Shown: one piece after another, positions 1 to 9,628 of the stretch | Layout of the letters: each line of letters starts with the position of its first letter | How positions within the stretch are numbered: the first letter of the stretch is position 1 | Assembly (NCBI RefSeq): GCF_000463015.1 | Contig: NC_022247.1 | Coordinates: 1,798,001 to 1,862,000 of the forward strand | Length of the DNA stretch: 64,000 nucleotides | From: Variovorax paradoxus B4 | GTDB lineage: Bacteria; Pseudomonadota; Gammaproteobacteria; Burkholderiales; Burkholderiaceae_C | Direction of reading: 5' to 3' | Translations under genes and position numbers: made by a program | The notes under the pieces: generated by a model | Database searches by the model: none | The model's input: only the letters and a program-made list of their open reading frames with translations | Told to the model about the DNA's origin: nothing

Positions 1-1061
1 CTCTCGTCGTCGCCGCGCAGCATGAGCGCGCGGCGGCCGGCGTCCATGCGCTCGGCGATCTCGTCGTCTTCCACGCAGGTTTCCATGTAGGCGGCCTGCT
101 GGGCCTCGACGAATTCGCGCTCGAAGGCCACGATTTCCTCGGGGTAGAAGAACTCGATCATGTTGAGCGTCCTGGTGGGGCTCACCGGATGCAGCGTCGA
201 CACGGTGAGCACGTGCGGATACCACTCGACCATCACGTGCGGGTAGTAGGTGAGCCAGATGGCGCCGTACTTGGGCGGCTTGCCTTCGCGGTACTTGAGC
301 AGCTGCTCCTGCCACTTCTGGTAGATGGGGCTGCCCGCGCGGCCGAGCCGGTTGGCCACGCCCACGGTCTGCACCGAGAAGTTGCGGTTGAACTCCCAGC
401 GCAGGTCGTCGCAGGTGACGAAGCTGCCCAGGCCGGGATGGAACGGGCCGACGTGGTAGTCCTCGAGGTAGACCTCGATGAAGGTCTTCCAGTTGTAGTT
501 GCACTCGTGCAGCTCGACCCGGTCGAGCGCGTAGCCCGTGAAGTCGAGGTCGGCACGCGGGCCGAGTTCGGCCATGTCGGCCGCCACGTCGCGCCCGCCG
601 CCGTCGGGGCCGCGTTCGAACAGCAGGCCGTTCCACTCGGTGAGCGGATAGTTGTGCAGGTTGAGGCAGGGGTCCTGCTGGAAGTGCGGCGCGCCGATCA
701 GCGTGCCCGTGGTGCGCGCGTCGCTCGCCGCATAGGTCCAGCGGTGCAGCGGGCACACGATGTTGCCGCCGGTCTGGCTGTCGAGCTGGCCGCGGCCCTG
801 CAGGATCAGCGCCTGCCGGTGGCGGCACACGTTGGAAATGAGTTCCACGCCCTTGGGCGTGTGCACCAGCGCGCGGCCCTGGTGCTCCTGCGGCAGGGTG
901 TGGAAGTTGCCGGGCTCGGGCACGGCAAGCCGGTGGCCCACGTAGCGCGGGCCGTGCGCGAACAGCGTTTGCATTTCGCGCGCATAGAGCGACTCGTCGA
1001 AGTACGCGGAAACTGGAAGTTGGCTCGTGGCCTGCTGCAGTTGAAGACTTAAATCAGACAT
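1..1061 (-). CDS. Rieske-type aromatic ring-hydroxylating oxygenase, large (alpha) subunit, C-terminus cut by window edge
   Basis: The minus frame is open from an ATG at 1061 to the window edge, giving 353 visible residues. A Rieske [2Fe-2S] site is present as Cys79-x-His81 and Cys103-x2-His106 (CRH and CPLH). A mononuclear iron site follows as His203 and His208 inside DYHVGPFH. This is the layout of ring-hydroxylating oxygenase alpha subunits, which use an electron-transfer partner to oxygenate a substrate in the cytoplasm. No reductase or beta subunit is visible and the substrate cannot be told. The gene is divergent from xseB; the 213-base gap between them must hold both promoters, but no clear boxes were seen. 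Confidence 0.85.
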   Translation of the reverse strand, partial: MSDLSLQLQQATSQLPVSAYFDESLYAREMQTLFAHGPRYVGHRLAVPEPGNFHTLPQEHQGRALVHTPKGVELISNVCRHRQALILQGRGQLDSQTGGNIVCPLHRWTYAASDARTTGTLIGAPHFQQDPCLNLHNYPLTEWNGLLFERGPDGGGRDVAADMAELGPRADLDFTGYALDRVELHECNYNWKTFIEVYLEDYHVGPFHPGLGSFVTCDDLRWEFNRNFSVQTVGVANRLGRAGSPIYQKWQEQLLKYREGKPPKYGAIWLTYYPHVMVEWYPHVLTVSTLHPVSPTRTLNMIEFFYPEEIVAFEREFVEAQQAAYMETCVEDDEIAERMDAGRRALMLRGDDE

Positions 1062-1274
1062 GGAGGACCTGACCAAGCTCCCCACAGGGAGAAAAAAGGA
1101 AAAGACGGAAGGCGCCGTCTGGAGGGCGACGGCCCGAAGAGTTGTGCCGGGTTGGCCGGCATGGGAAGCCAGGATTGTACCCAAGGGGGCAGCACAGTGC
1201 CCGTGGCGCGCCACATGCCGGCGCCCGTTTGGTTCCCCGCCCTAAAATGCGCGGTTTCACACTCGTTGTCTCGC

Positions 1275-1541
1275 ATGCCCAAGGTCCCTTCTTCCTCCAC
1301 GTCCAGCCCGGCAGCCACGCCCGACACGGGGCCGCTGCCGGCCAGCTACGAAGCCGGGCTCCAGGAGTTGGAACAATTGGTTGCAGAACTCGAGTCGGGC
1401 CAGTTGCCGCTCGACCAGTTGCTCGGCAGCTACCAGCGCGGTGCGGCGCTGCTCGCCTTCTGCCGCGAAAAGCTCCAGGCGGTCGAAGACCAGATCAAGG
1501 TGCTCGACGCGGGCAGCCTCAAGCCCTGGACCGCCGAATGA
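1275..1541 (+). CDS. xseB: Exodeoxyribonuclease VII small subunit
   Basis: This 88-residue protein has the XseB helical core ([20 protein letters not shown], then [11 protein letters not shown] and [11 protein letters not shown]), of normal family length after a Ser/Pro-rich head. XseB binds the catalytic XseA subunit to form ExoVII, which degrades single-stranded DNA to short oligonucleotides. XseA is not in the window. Upstream in-frame ATG codons exist, but the start at 1275 puts the conserved core at the usual distance. Its stop overlaps the ispA start (ATGA), as in the conserved xseB-ispA-dxs operon. Confidence 0.9.
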   Translation: MPKVPSSSTSSPAATPDTGPLPASYEAGLQELEQLVAELESGQLPLDQLLGSYQRGAALLAFCREKLQAVEDQIKVLDAGSLKPWTAE

Positions 1542-2455
1542 GCGCGGTTAAAGCGGTGGAATGGGATGCTGCACGCCTGGCCAGCTGGAGCGACCCGTAC
1601 CTGGCGCGCGTCGAGGCGGCGCTTTCGCGCTGGGTCGGCGTCGATGCGCCGGTGCTGCTCGGCGATGCCATGCGCTATGCCGTGCTGGACGGCGGCAAGC
1701 GGCTGCGGCCGCTCCTGGTGCTGGCCGCGAGCGAAGCGGTCGGCGGCAATGCGGCTGCGGCGCTGCGCGCGGCCTGTGCAACGGAACTGATCCACGCCTA
1801 CTCGCTGGTGCACGACGACCTGCCGAGCATGGACAACGACGTGCTGCGGCGTGGCAAGCCCACGGTGCACGTGAAGTTCGGCGAAGCCGATGCGCTGCTG
1901 GCCGGCGATGCCTTGCAGGCCCTGGCCTTCGAGCTGCTGACGCCCGACGGCGACGAGATTCCCGCATCGATCCAGGCCATGCTGTGCCGGTTGCTCGCGC
2001 GTGCCGCGGGCAGCCAGGGCATGGCGGGCGGGCAGGCCATCGACCTGGCCAGTGTGGGCCTGGCGCTGAACGAAGCGCAGCTGCGCGAAATGCACCGCCT
2101 GAAAACCGGCGCGCTGCTGCAGGGCAGCGTCGAGATGGGCGCGGCCTGTGCCGGTGCCGTGGCATCCGATGCGCTGGCCGCCCTGCGCGACTACGGCGCC
2201 GCCATCGGCCTGGCGTTCCAGGTGGTCGACGACATTCTCGACGTCACGGCCGATTCGCAGACCCTCGGCAAGACGGCCGGCAAGGATGCGGCCGCCGACA
2301 AGCCCACCTATGTTTCGCTGTGGGGCCTCGACGGCGCGCGTGCGCAGGCGAGGCAGCTGCTGGCCGAATCGCTTGCGGCGCTGGACCGCAGCGGCCTTGC
2401 CGATACCGCGGCCTTGCGCGCGCTGGCCCACATGGTCGTCGACCGCGACCGATGA
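1538..2455 (+). CDS. ispA: Polyprenyl (farnesyl) diphosphate synthase
   Basis: This 305-residue trans-prenyltransferase condenses DMAPP or GPP with IPP to make farnesyl diphosphate in the cytoplasm. The first Asp-rich motif is DDLPSMD at residues 93-99 and the second is DDILD at 231-235. GGKRLRP near residue 52 binds the IPP diphosphate. The start overlaps the xseB stop by four bases and its own stop overlaps the dxs start, so translation is probably coupled through the trio. Length and motifs fit IspA; chain length could only be confirmed by assay. Confidence 0.93.
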   Translation: MSAVKAVEWDAARLASWSDPYLARVEAALSRWVGVDAPVLLGDAMRYAVLDGGKRLRPLLVLAASEAVGGNAAAALRAACATELIHAYSLVHDDLPSMDNDVLRRGKPTVHVKFGEADALLAGDALQALAFELLTPDGDEIPASIQAMLCRLLARAAGSQGMAGGQAIDLASVGLALNEAQLREMHRLKTGALLQGSVEMGAACAGAVASDALAALRDYGAAIGLAFQVVDDILDVTADSQTLGKTAGKDAAADKPTYVSLWGLDGARAQARQLLAESLAALDRSGLADTAALRALAHMVVDRDR

Positions 2456-4350
2456 ACAACTCACAGATGGACAAGAAGACCCACGACGTTCCCATGGCTG
2501 CGCTGCTTCCCACGCTTCACGATCCATCCCCGATCCGCCAATTCGACCGCGCCCAGCTCAAGCAGCTGTGCGACGAGGTGCGCGCCTGCGTGCTCGACAA
2601 CGTCTCGCGCACCGGCGGCCACCTGAGTTCCAACCTCGGCACGGTCGAGCTCACCGTCGCGCTGCACCATGTGTTCAACACGCCGCACGACCGCCTGGTG
2701 TGGGACGTGGGCCACCAGACCTATCCGCACAAGATCCTGACCGGCCGGCGCGAGCGCATGCCCACGCTGCGCCAGATCGGGGGCATCTCGGGCTTTCCGC
2801 AGCGCAGCGAGAGCGAATACGACACCTTCGGCACGGCGCACTCGTCGACCAGCATCTCGGCTGCGCTCGGCATGGCCATGGCGGCCAAGCAGAAGGGCGA
2901 GGACCGCCATTCCGTGGCCATCATCGGCGACGGCGCGCTCACGGCCGGCATGGCCTTCGAGGCGCTCAACAACGCCGGCGTGTGCGACTGCAAGCTGCTG
3001 GTGATCCTGAACGACAACGACATGTCGATCAGCCCGCCCGTGGGTGCGCTCAACCGCTACCTCGCGCAGCTGATGAGCGGCAACTTCTACGCCGCGGCCA
3101 AGAACGTCGGCAAGAGCGTGCTGCGTGCCGCGCCGCCGCTGTTCGAACTGGCCAAGCGCTTCGAGCAGCATGCCAAGGGCATGGTGGTGCCGGCCACGCT
3201 GTTCGAGCAGTTCGGCTTCAACTACGTCGGTCCCATCGACGGCCACGACCTCGATTCGCTGGTGCCCACGCTCGAGAACCTCAAGCACCTGGACGGCCCG
3301 CAGTTCCTGCACGTGGTCACCAAGAAGGGGCAGGGCTACAAGCTGGCCGAGGCCGATCCGGTGGCCTACCACGGGCCCGGCAAGTTCGATCCGCAGGTCG
3401 GGCTGATCAAGCCCACCGCGGTGGCCAAGCAGACCTTCACGCAGGTCTTCGGCCAGTGGCTGTGCGACATGGCCGCACACGACGGCCGGCTGGTGGGCAT
3501 CACGCCGGCCATGCGCGAAGGCTCGGGGCTGGTCGAGTTCGAGCAGCGCTTTCCCGACCGGTACTACGACGTCGGCATTGCCGAACAGCATGCCGTCACC
3601 TTCGCGGCGGGCCTGGCCTGCGAAGGCCTGAAGCCCGTGGTGGCGATCTACTCGACCTTCCTGCAGCGCGCCTACGACCAGCTGATCCACGACGTCGCGA
3701 TCCAGAACCTGCCGGTGGTGTTCGCGCTCGACCGCGCCGGCCTCGTGGGCGCCGACGGCGCCACGCACGCGGGCGCCTACGACATCCCGTTCCTGCGCTG
3801 CATTCCCAACATGAGCATTGCCTGCCCGGCCGACGAGCGCGAGTGCCGCCAGCTGCTGTCGAGCGCCTACGAGCAGAACCACCCGGTGGCCGTGCGTTAT
3901 CCGCGCGGGGCCGGCGCCGGCGTGGTGCCGCACCTCGCGCTCGACGCGCTGCCGTTCGGCAAGGGCGAAGTGCGCAGGGAGGGCCAGCGCATCGCCATCC
4001 TCGCCTTCGGCACCCTGCTGTACCCGGCGCTCACGGCGGCCGAATCGCTCGACGCCACGGTGGTCAACATGCGCTGGGCCAAGCCGCTCGACGTCGAGCT
4101 GCTGCTGAAGGTGGCGGGCACGCACGACGCCATCGTCACGCTCGAAGAGGGGGCCGTCATGGGCGGCGCGGGCAGTGCGGTGCTCGAGGCACTGCAGGCG
4201 GCCAACGTGCAAAGGCCGGTGCTGCAACTGGGCCTGCCCGACCGCTTCATCGAGCATGGCGATCCGGGCAAATTGCTCGCGTCGATCGGGCTCGATGCGG
4301 CCGGCATTGCCGCCTCGATCACGCAGCGCTTCGGTGCCGCCGCAGGGTAA
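2452..4350 (+). CDS. dxs: 1-deoxy-D-xylulose-5-phosphate synthase
   Basis: This 632-residue thiamine-diphosphate enzyme joins pyruvate and glyceraldehyde 3-phosphate, the first step of the MEP isoprenoid pathway that feeds IspA. Visible signatures are [14 protein letters not shown] from residue 87, the ThDP/Mg motif starting GDG at 159, NDNDMSIS near 187, and the catalytic Glu378 in GIAEQHA. The start at 2452 overlaps the ispA stop in an ATGA and is followed by an Asn/Ser/Lys-rich head before the conserved region. Full family length, no lesion. The 112-base gap downstream has no convincing terminator. Confidence 0.96.
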   Translation: MNNSQMDKKTHDVPMAALLPTLHDPSPIRQFDRAQLKQLCDEVRACVLDNVSRTGGHLSSNLGTVELTVALHHVFNTPHDRLVWDVGHQTYPHKILTGRRERMPTLRQIGGISGFPQRSESEYDTFGTAHSSTSISAALGMAMAAKQKGEDRHSVAIIGDGALTAGMAFEALNNAGVCDCKLLVILNDNDMSISPPVGALNRYLAQLMSGNFYAAAKNVGKSVLRAAPPLFELAKRFEQHAKGMVVPATLFEQFGFNYVGPIDGHDLDSLVPTLENLKHLDGPQFLHVVTKKGQGYKLAEADPVAYHGPGKFDPQVGLIKPTAVAKQTFTQVFGQWLCDMAAHDGRLVGITPAMREGSGLVEFEQRFPDRYYDVGIAEQHAVTFAAGLACEGLKPVVAIYSTFLQRAYDQLIHDVAIQNLPVVFALDRAGLVGADGATHAGAYDIPFLRCIPNMSIACPADERECRQLLSSAYEQNHPVAVRYPRGAGAGVVPHLALDALPFGKGEVRREGQRIAILAFGTLLYPALTAAESLDATVVNMRWAKPLDVELLLKVAGTHDAIVTLEEGAVMGGAGSAVLEALQAANVQRPVLQLGLPDRFIEHGDPGKLLASIGLDAAGIAASITQRFGAAAG

Positions 4351-4462
4351 ACCCCCGCCGGCCGCGTGTAAGCGCGTTTTTACAATAAGCAAGACTTACA
4401 AAAGTCCTCGACGCGGCCACAAGCCGCGTTTCGTTTTTTCCAATGCACTCGGAGTGAATTCA

Positions 4463-5545
4463 ATGGATCGTCGTTCCCTCATCAAAAACGCCGGCATCGC
4501 TGGCGTTCTGGCCGCCGGCATTGCGCCCGCAGTTCATGCGCAGGCGGCCGTCCGCTGGCGCCTGGCATCGAGCTTTCCCAAGTCGCTCGACACCATCTAC
4601 GGCGGCGCGGAGGTCTTCGCCAAGGCGGTCAGGGCCATGTCGGGCGGCAAGTTCGAAATCTCGGTTCATGCCGGCGGCGAGCTGATGCCTCCCTTCGGCG
4701 TGGTGGACGGCGTGCAGAACGGCTCGGTCGAGATGTGCCACACCGTGCCCTACTACTTCTACGGCAAGAACCCCGCATTCGCGCTGGGCTCGGCCATTCC
4801 GTTCGGCCTGAACTCGCGCCAGATGAACGCGTGGATGATGCACGGCAACGGCCGCAAGCTCATGAACGAGTTCTACGCCAAGTACAACATGCTGAGCTTT
4901 GCCGGCGGCAACACGGGCTGCCAGATGGGCGGCTGGTACCGCAAGGAAATCAAGTCGCCGGCCGATTTCAAGGGCATGAAGATGCGCCTGGGCGGCGGCC
5001 TCATCGGCGACGTCATGACCAAGCTGGGCGCGGTGCCGCAGAGCATCCCCGGCGGCGAGATCTACCAGTCGCTCGAAAAGGGCACGCTGGATGCCGCCGA
5101 ATGGGTCGGCCCCTATGACGACCAGAAGCTCGGCTTCAACAAGGTGGCACCGTTCTACTACTACCCCGGCTGGTGGGAAGGCGGTCCGGAAGTGGACTTC
5201 TTCATCAACCAGAAGGCGTTCGACGGCCTCTCGGCCGAGAACAAGGCCATCGTGGAAGCGGCTGCCGCCGTGGCTTCGTCCGACATGCTCGCCAAGTACG
5301 ACGCGCTGAACCCCACCGCGCTGAAGCAGCTGGTGGCGTCCAAGACCAAGGTGCTGCCGTTCTCGCAGGCCGTGCTTGACGCCTCCTTCAAGGCCTCGAT
5401 GGAAGTGTTCGCGGAGAACGACGCCAAGAGCCCAGAGTGGAAGAAGATCTACGCCGACCTGCGCACGTTCCAGCGCGACCAGGTGCTGTGGTTCCGCTTC
5501 GCCGAGTCGGCCTTCGACAGCTTCATGTCCAAGCAGAAGCTCTGA
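4463..5545 (+). CDS. TRAP transporter solute-binding protein (DctP family, TakP-like)
   Basis: This 360-residue protein begins with a twin-arginine-type signal (DRRSLIKN, then a hydrophobic stretch ending in VHA). The mature part is a DctP-family binding protein. It resembles the subgroup that binds 2-oxo acids such as TakP (SFPKSLDTIYGGAEVFAKAV; TLDAAEWVGPYDD), but the ligand is inferred only. A GGAG at 4451-4454 supports this start. Permease genes of matching type lie just downstream on the opposite strand (5644-8078), so the three genes are convergent instead of forming one operon. Confidence 0.88.
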   Translation: MDRRSLIKNAGIAGVLAAGIAPAVHAQAAVRWRLASSFPKSLDTIYGGAEVFAKAVRAMSGGKFEISVHAGGELMPPFGVVDGVQNGSVEMCHTVPYYFYGKNPAFALGSAIPFGLNSRQMNAWMMHGNGRKLMNEFYAKYNMLSFAGGNTGCQMGGWYRKEIKSPADFKGMKMRLGGGLIGDVMTKLGAVPQSIPGGEIYQSLEKGTLDAAEWVGPYDDQKLGFNKVAPFYYYPGWWEGGPEVDFFINQKAFDGLSAENKAIVEAAAAVASSDMLAKYDALNPTALKQLVASKTKVLPFSQAVLDASFKASMEVFAENDAKSPEWKKIYADLRTFQRDQVLWFRFAESAFDSFMSKQKL

Positions 5546-5571
5546 TCCGCGGGCTTCGGCCCGGCCAAAGA

Positions 5572-5598
5572 AAAGCCCGCGTCACGCGGGCTTTTTTT
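5572..5598 (+). terminator. Intrinsic terminator of the TRAP binding-protein gene, probably bidirectional
   Basis: Ten-base arms AAAGCCCGCG and CGCGGGCTTT enclose the loop TCA and are followed by seven T on the plus strand. On the minus strand an A-rich flank gives a weaker U-run, so it may also end the converging dctM transcript, which stops at 5644. Confidence 0.88.
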
Positions 5599-5643
5599 CG
5601 TGTGCGGCCCGCGCGTTGCGCGGGCCTGGAACCAGGGGACGGG

Positions 5644-7467
5644 CTACTTCTTCTTGTCCCGCTCCATCGATTCCAGCATGGCCTTCATCGGATCCTCCTC
5701 GGCCGCCGGGGCCGCCACGCCGTCCCCGGGTGCCGAGGCCCCGGTTTCGGGCGCAGGTGCCGGTGCGCCACCCGCATCGGGCGCCGGCACTTCGGGCGCC
5801 GGCACCTCGGGCGTGGAGCCCGGCATGTTGGCTTCCATCTCGCGCATGACCTTGTCGAGGTCATAGACCTCTTTCTTGTCCAGCCCGCTCGACACGATGC
5901 CCGGGAACGCAATGATCAGGCCGACCATCGTGAGCTGGATCAGCAGGAACGGCACGGCGCCCCAGTAGATCTGCATGGTGGTGACGGGCTCGATCTGCTT
6001 GCCCGTGACTCGGTCCTTGTAGGCCTTGGTCGGCGCCACGCTGCGCAGGTAGAACAGCGCAAAGCCGAATGGCGGATGCATGAACGAAGTCTGCATGTTC
6101 ACCGCCAGCAGCACGCCGAACCAGATCAGGTCGATGCCCAGCTTGTCGGCCACCGGTGCCAGCAGCGGCACCACGATGAACGACAGCTCGAAGAAGTCGA
6201 GGAAGAACGCCAGGAAGAACACCATGACGTTCACCACGATCAGGAAGCCCAGCTGGCCGCCCGGTACCTTGGCCAGCAGGTGCTCCACCCAGCGCGGACC
6301 GTCCACGCCCTGGAACACCAGGCCGAAGATCGTGGCGCCGATCAGGATGAACACCACGAAGCACGACAGCTTGGTGGTGGTGTTGAGCGCCTGCTTGAGC
6401 AGCGACATGCTCATTCGCCGGCGCACCGTGGCCATGATGAGCGCACCCATGGCACCCATCGCGCCGCCTTCGGTCGGCGTGGCAACGCCCAGGAAGATGG
6501 TGCCGAGCACGAGGAAGATCAGCAGCAGCGGGGGAATGAGCACGAAGGTCACGCGCTCCGCCATGCGCGAGAGCAGGCCCAGGCGCGTGACGCGGTTGAT
6601 GACGGCAATGACCAGCGCCAGCAGCACGCCGGCGCACATCGACACCACGATGGTCTCGTCGGTGGCCACGCTCGTGACTTCTTCGCCCTTCCACCAGGTA
6701 TGGATGTCGGCAATGTGCCGGGCGAACCATACCGAGGCCACGACGCAGACCGCGGTGAGCACCAGCAGCGAGGGGCCGCCGCTCTTGCCGTTGTCCTCGC
6801 GCAGCGTGCGCGCTTCCGGCGGCAGGGCCGGCACCCACGAGGGCTTGAACAGGGCGAGCAGGATCACGTAGCCCGCATACATGCCCATCAGCAGGAAGCC
6901 GGGCAGGAAGGCGCCCTTGTACATGTCGCCGACGCTGCGGCCGAGCTGGTCGGCCAGGATGATCAGCACCAGAGAAGGCGGAATGATCTGTGCCAGCGTG
7001 CCCGAGGCCGCGATCACCCCTGTCGCCAGGCGCCGGTCGTAGCCGTAGCGCATCATGATCGGTAGCGAAATCAGGCCCATCGAGATCACCGAAGCCGCCA
7101 CCACGCCCGTGGTGGCCGCGAGCAGCGCACCCACGAACACCACGGCCAGCGCGAGGCCGCCGCGGATCGGGCCGAACAGCTGGCCGATGGTCTCGAGCAG
7201 GTCTTCGGCCATGCCGCTGCGCTCGAGGATCAGCCCCATGAGCGTGAAGAACGGAATCGCCAGCAGCGTGTCGTTCTGCATGATGCCGAAGAGCCGCAGC
7301 GGCATGGCCTGCAACAGGGCTTCGGGCAACAGCCCGAGCTCGATGCCGACGAAGCCGAAGAACAGCCCGCAGGCGCCGAGGCTGAAGGCAACCGGGAAAC
7401 CGACCAGCAGAAAGCAGATCAGGCCCGCAAACATCAGCGGGGCGTAGTTCTGAACAATGAATTCCAT
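5644..7467 (-). CDS. TRAP transporter large permease (DctM family) with long Pro/Ala-rich C-terminal tail
   Basis: This 607-residue inner-membrane protein is the sodium- or proton-coupled translocation subunit of a TRAP transporter. It has about a dozen hydrophobic segments and family signatures such as FGIMQNDTLLAIPFFTLMG near residue 60 and GTIFLGVATPTEGGAMGA near 320. It is clearly longer than the roughly 430 residues of a typical DctM (compare the second one at 41591). There is an extra soluble loop around 215-270 and a Pro/Ala/Glu-rich tail after about residue 550 ending in ERDKKK. It follows dctQ by 11 bases and converges on its likely binding-protein gene. Confidence 0.9.
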   Translation of the reverse strand: MEFIVQNYAPLMFAGLICFLLVGFPVAFSLGACGLFFGFVGIELGLLPEALLQAMPLRLFGIMQNDTLLAIPFFTLMGLILERSGMAEDLLETIGQLFGPIRGGLALAVVFVGALLAATTGVVAASVISMGLISLPIMMRYGYDRRLATGVIAASGTLAQIIPPSLVLIILADQLGRSVGDMYKGAFLPGFLLMGMYAGYVILLALFKPSWVPALPPEARTLREDNGKSGGPSLLVLTAVCVVASVWFARHIADIHTWWKGEEVTSVATDETIVVSMCAGVLLALVIAVINRVTRLGLLSRMAERVTFVLIPPLLLIFLVLGTIFLGVATPTEGGAMGAMGALIMATVRRRMSMSLLKQALNTTTKLSCFVVFILIGATIFGLVFQGVDGPRWVEHLLAKVPGGQLGFLIVVNVMVFFLAFFLDFFELSFIVVPLLAPVADKLGIDLIWFGVLLAVNMQTSFMHPPFGFALFYLRSVAPTKAYKDRVTGKQIEPVTTMQIYWGAVPFLLIQLTMVGLIIAFPGIVSSGLDKKEVYDLDKVMREMEANMPGSTPEVPAPEVPAPDAGGAPAPAPETGASAPGDGVAAPAAEEDPMKAMLESMERDKKK

Positions 7468-7478
7468 GATGTTCCGCT

Positions 7479-8078
7479 TCAGCTGGATTTGGTTTGGGCT
7501 TCGGCCAGCCGGCGGATCGACTCGGCAAGCTCTTCCTCAGCCGTTTTTTCTCCCCGCTTCGACGTCGGATCTTCGATCCGGCCCTGGAGGAAGGCGATGC
7601 GCTTGATCAGCTCGGACCACCCCTGCAGCATCAGCAGGGAGAAGCCCAGCGGGATCATCGCGTAGACCGGCCAGCGCAGCAGGCCCCCGGCGTTGTTCGA
7701 CACCTCGCCCGAGCGGTAGCCCTGCAGGAAGAATGGAATGCCATACCAGAGGATGGCAAAGCAGAACGGCGTGAGAAAGAAGACGAAGCCGATGATGTCG
7801 ACCCAGATCTGTCCGCGCTTGGACAGGCGGCTGACAAGCACGTCGACCTTCACGTGTTCCTGGTTCAGCAGCGTGTAGCCTGCGGCAATCAGGAACGATG
7901 CGGCGAACAGGTACCACTGCACTTCGAGATACGCGTTGGAGCTGACATTGAAGACCTTGCGAACCACCGCGTTGACGGCGCTGATGACGGTGGACGCCAG
8001 GATGAGCCAGATCACGTACTTGCCGATCTGGCCATTGAGCCAATCGACCGCGCGCGAAAATCTGAGCAGGAAATTCAT
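7479..8078 (-). CDS. TRAP transporter small permease (DctQ family)
   Basis: This 199-residue protein has four predicted membrane segments (for example YVIWLILASTVISAVNAVV and IGFVFFLTPFCFAILWYGI) and a charged C-terminus. DctQ subunits pair with DctM in the inner membrane. The gene is first in a two-gene minus-strand unit with the DctM gene 11 bases downstream. Its start faces the EgtB-like gene across a 199-base gap at 8079-8277 that presumably holds two divergent promoters, though none was convincing. Confidence 0.88.
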   Translation of the reverse strand: MNFLLRFSRAVDWLNGQIGKYVIWLILASTVISAVNAVVRKVFNVSSNAYLEVQWYLFAASFLIAAGYTLLNQEHVKVDVLVSRLSKRGQIWVDIIGFVFFLTPFCFAILWYGIPFFLQGYRSGEVSNNAGGLLRWPVYAMIPLGFSLLMLQGWSELIKRIAFLQGRIEDPTSKRGEKTAEEELAESIRRLAEAQTKSS

Positions 8079-8277
8079 GCTCTTCTCCAGAGAGGAAATG
8101 GATGCTTGGATGCAAAAGCGGGCCGGCTCCCGCCGGCGAGCGGCGGTCCGGGGGCTTTCGGCGGACGCGCGATTTTATCGGCGCGGGAAGCCGTTTTCGG
8201 ACCAGGCCGGGCGGTGTATTCCCGTAGGCGCGGGGCGCAATGCGCCGCGATGGTGCGGCGGCTCGCCATAATGAAAC

Positions 8278-9570
8278 ATGCCGTCGTCGTTGCCGCCCCT
8301 GCTGCCCGCGGGCTTGCCGCATTCCATCGAGTCGCCCGACATGCAGCGGGCGGGCCGGGAACTGCTGTCGCTGGCCCTGATCGATGCGCGCAACCACACG
8401 CTTCACCTGTTGTCGCTCTACGAAGAGGCGCTGGGCTCGCCCGCGCTCGCGGTGGCGCGCACGGACGATGCGGGTGTGGTGCCGCCGGTCTGGCTGGCCG
8501 GGCACATCGGCTGGTTTGCCGAGTGGTGGATCGGGCGCAACACCCAGCGCGCCTTCGGCGCCGATTGCCCGGTGCGGCCGACCCGGCTGGCCGCCATAGA
8601 GCCCGGTGCCGACGACTGGTGGAATCCGGCCCAGGTACCGCCCGCGCAGCGCTGGTCGCCTGGCCTGCCGGACCTTGGCCAGACCAAGGCCTACCTGCTC
8701 GAAACGCTGGAGAGCACGCTCGAACTGCTCGAGCATGCGGCCGAGACCGATCCGGGACTGTACTTCTACCGCCTCGCGCTCTTCCATGAAGACCTGCGCG
8801 GCGAGCAGTTCATCGTGATGGCGCAGACCCTGGGGCTGCCGCTGGGCATCGAGCCGATGCCCACGGCCGTCACGCGCGAGCCGCTGCTGCTGCCGGCAAC
8901 CCAATGGGAGCTCGGCCTGCCCGATGGCTGCGGATTCGCCTTCGCGCAGGAGCAGGGCGCGCACCGGGTCGACGTGCCCGAGTTCGAGATCGACGCCCAG
9001 CCGGTAACCTGGAACCAGTTCATCGAATTCGTCGACGAAGGCGGCTACGACCGCAAGGAGTTCTGGCATCCGGAAGGCTGGCAATGGCTGGCCTCGCAGA
9101 TCGAAGGGCGCCGCGGGCCGCGCCATGTCGAGCAGATCGGCGCCGCGCGAAATGGCACCGGCGGCTCGGTGCTGCAGCACCGTTTTGGTGCCACCGTGCG
9201 TGCGGCCGGCCACCACAGCGCGGTGCACCTGAGCTGGTGGGAGGCCGATGCCTGGGCGCGCTGGGCCGGCCGGCGCATCGCGACCGAGGTCGAATGGGAG
9301 ATTGCGGCGCACACGGCGGCCCGGCGCGGTTTTCGCTGGGCCGACGTGCATGAATGGACGGCTGGCACGCTGCGGCCCTGGCCCGGCTTTCGCGCCGATC
9401 CGTGGAGCGCGGGCAGCGAGTTCGATCCCGTGCCCGCATTCGGCGAAGCACGCGTGCTGCGCGGTGCCTCGTTCGCGACCCGCTCGCGTTTGCGTTCGCC
9501 GCGCCGCCGGGGCTTTGCGCTGCCGGGCCGTGACGACGGTTTTTTCGGCTTCCGGACCTGCAGTCTGTGA
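8278..9570 (+). CDS. EgtB/SenA-like protein: DinB-like domain plus formylglycine-generating-enzyme-type domain
   Basis: This 430-residue protein has an N-terminal DinB-like four-helix part (His76 in LAGHIGWFAEWW) and a C-terminal FGE-sulfatase domain (PVTWNQFIEFVDEGGYDR; HLSWWEADAWARWAGRR; VLRGASFATRSRLRSPRRR; GFFGFR). That is the layout of EgtB, which makes hercynylcysteine sulfoxide for ergothioneine, and of SenA, which makes selenoneine and was described in Variovorax. The usual His-x3-His iron pair reads HEDLR (His170, Arg174), so one expected ligand is missing. Neighbours are a TRAP permease and an MFS gene; no EgtD, SenB or SenC gene is nearby. The family is sure; the reaction is open. 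Confidence 0.7.
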   Translation: MPSSLPPLLPAGLPHSIESPDMQRAGRELLSLALIDARNHTLHLLSLYEEALGSPALAVARTDDAGVVPPVWLAGHIGWFAEWWIGRNTQRAFGADCPVRPTRLAAIEPGADDWWNPAQVPPAQRWSPGLPDLGQTKAYLLETLESTLELLEHAAETDPGLYFYRLALFHEDLRGEQFIVMAQTLGLPLGIEPMPTAVTREPLLLPATQWELGLPDGCGFAFAQEQGAHRVDVPEFEIDAQPVTWNQFIEFVDEGGYDRKEFWHPEGWQWLASQIEGRRGPRHVEQIGAARNGTGGSVLQHRFGATVRAAGHHSAVHLSWWEADAWARWAGRRIATEVEWEIAAHTAARRGFRWADVHEWTAGTLRPWPGFRADPWSAGSEFDPVPAFGEARVLRGASFATRSRLRSPRRRGFALPGRDDGFFGFRTCSL

Positions 9571-9628
9571 CTCACCCCCTGAGCGGCACACTTCGTGCAG
9601 CCGCCTCCGCGGTGTTTCCCGAATGGGG

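Noticed and set aside
4381..4386. TACAAT before the TRAP binding-protein gene as a -10 box
   Set aside because: No acceptable -35 element was found at 15-19 bases upstream.
2148..4388. A 746-codon frame overlapping ispA and dxs
   Set aside because: It is an out-of-phase shadow of dxs, with Arg/Ala-rich translation and no domains.
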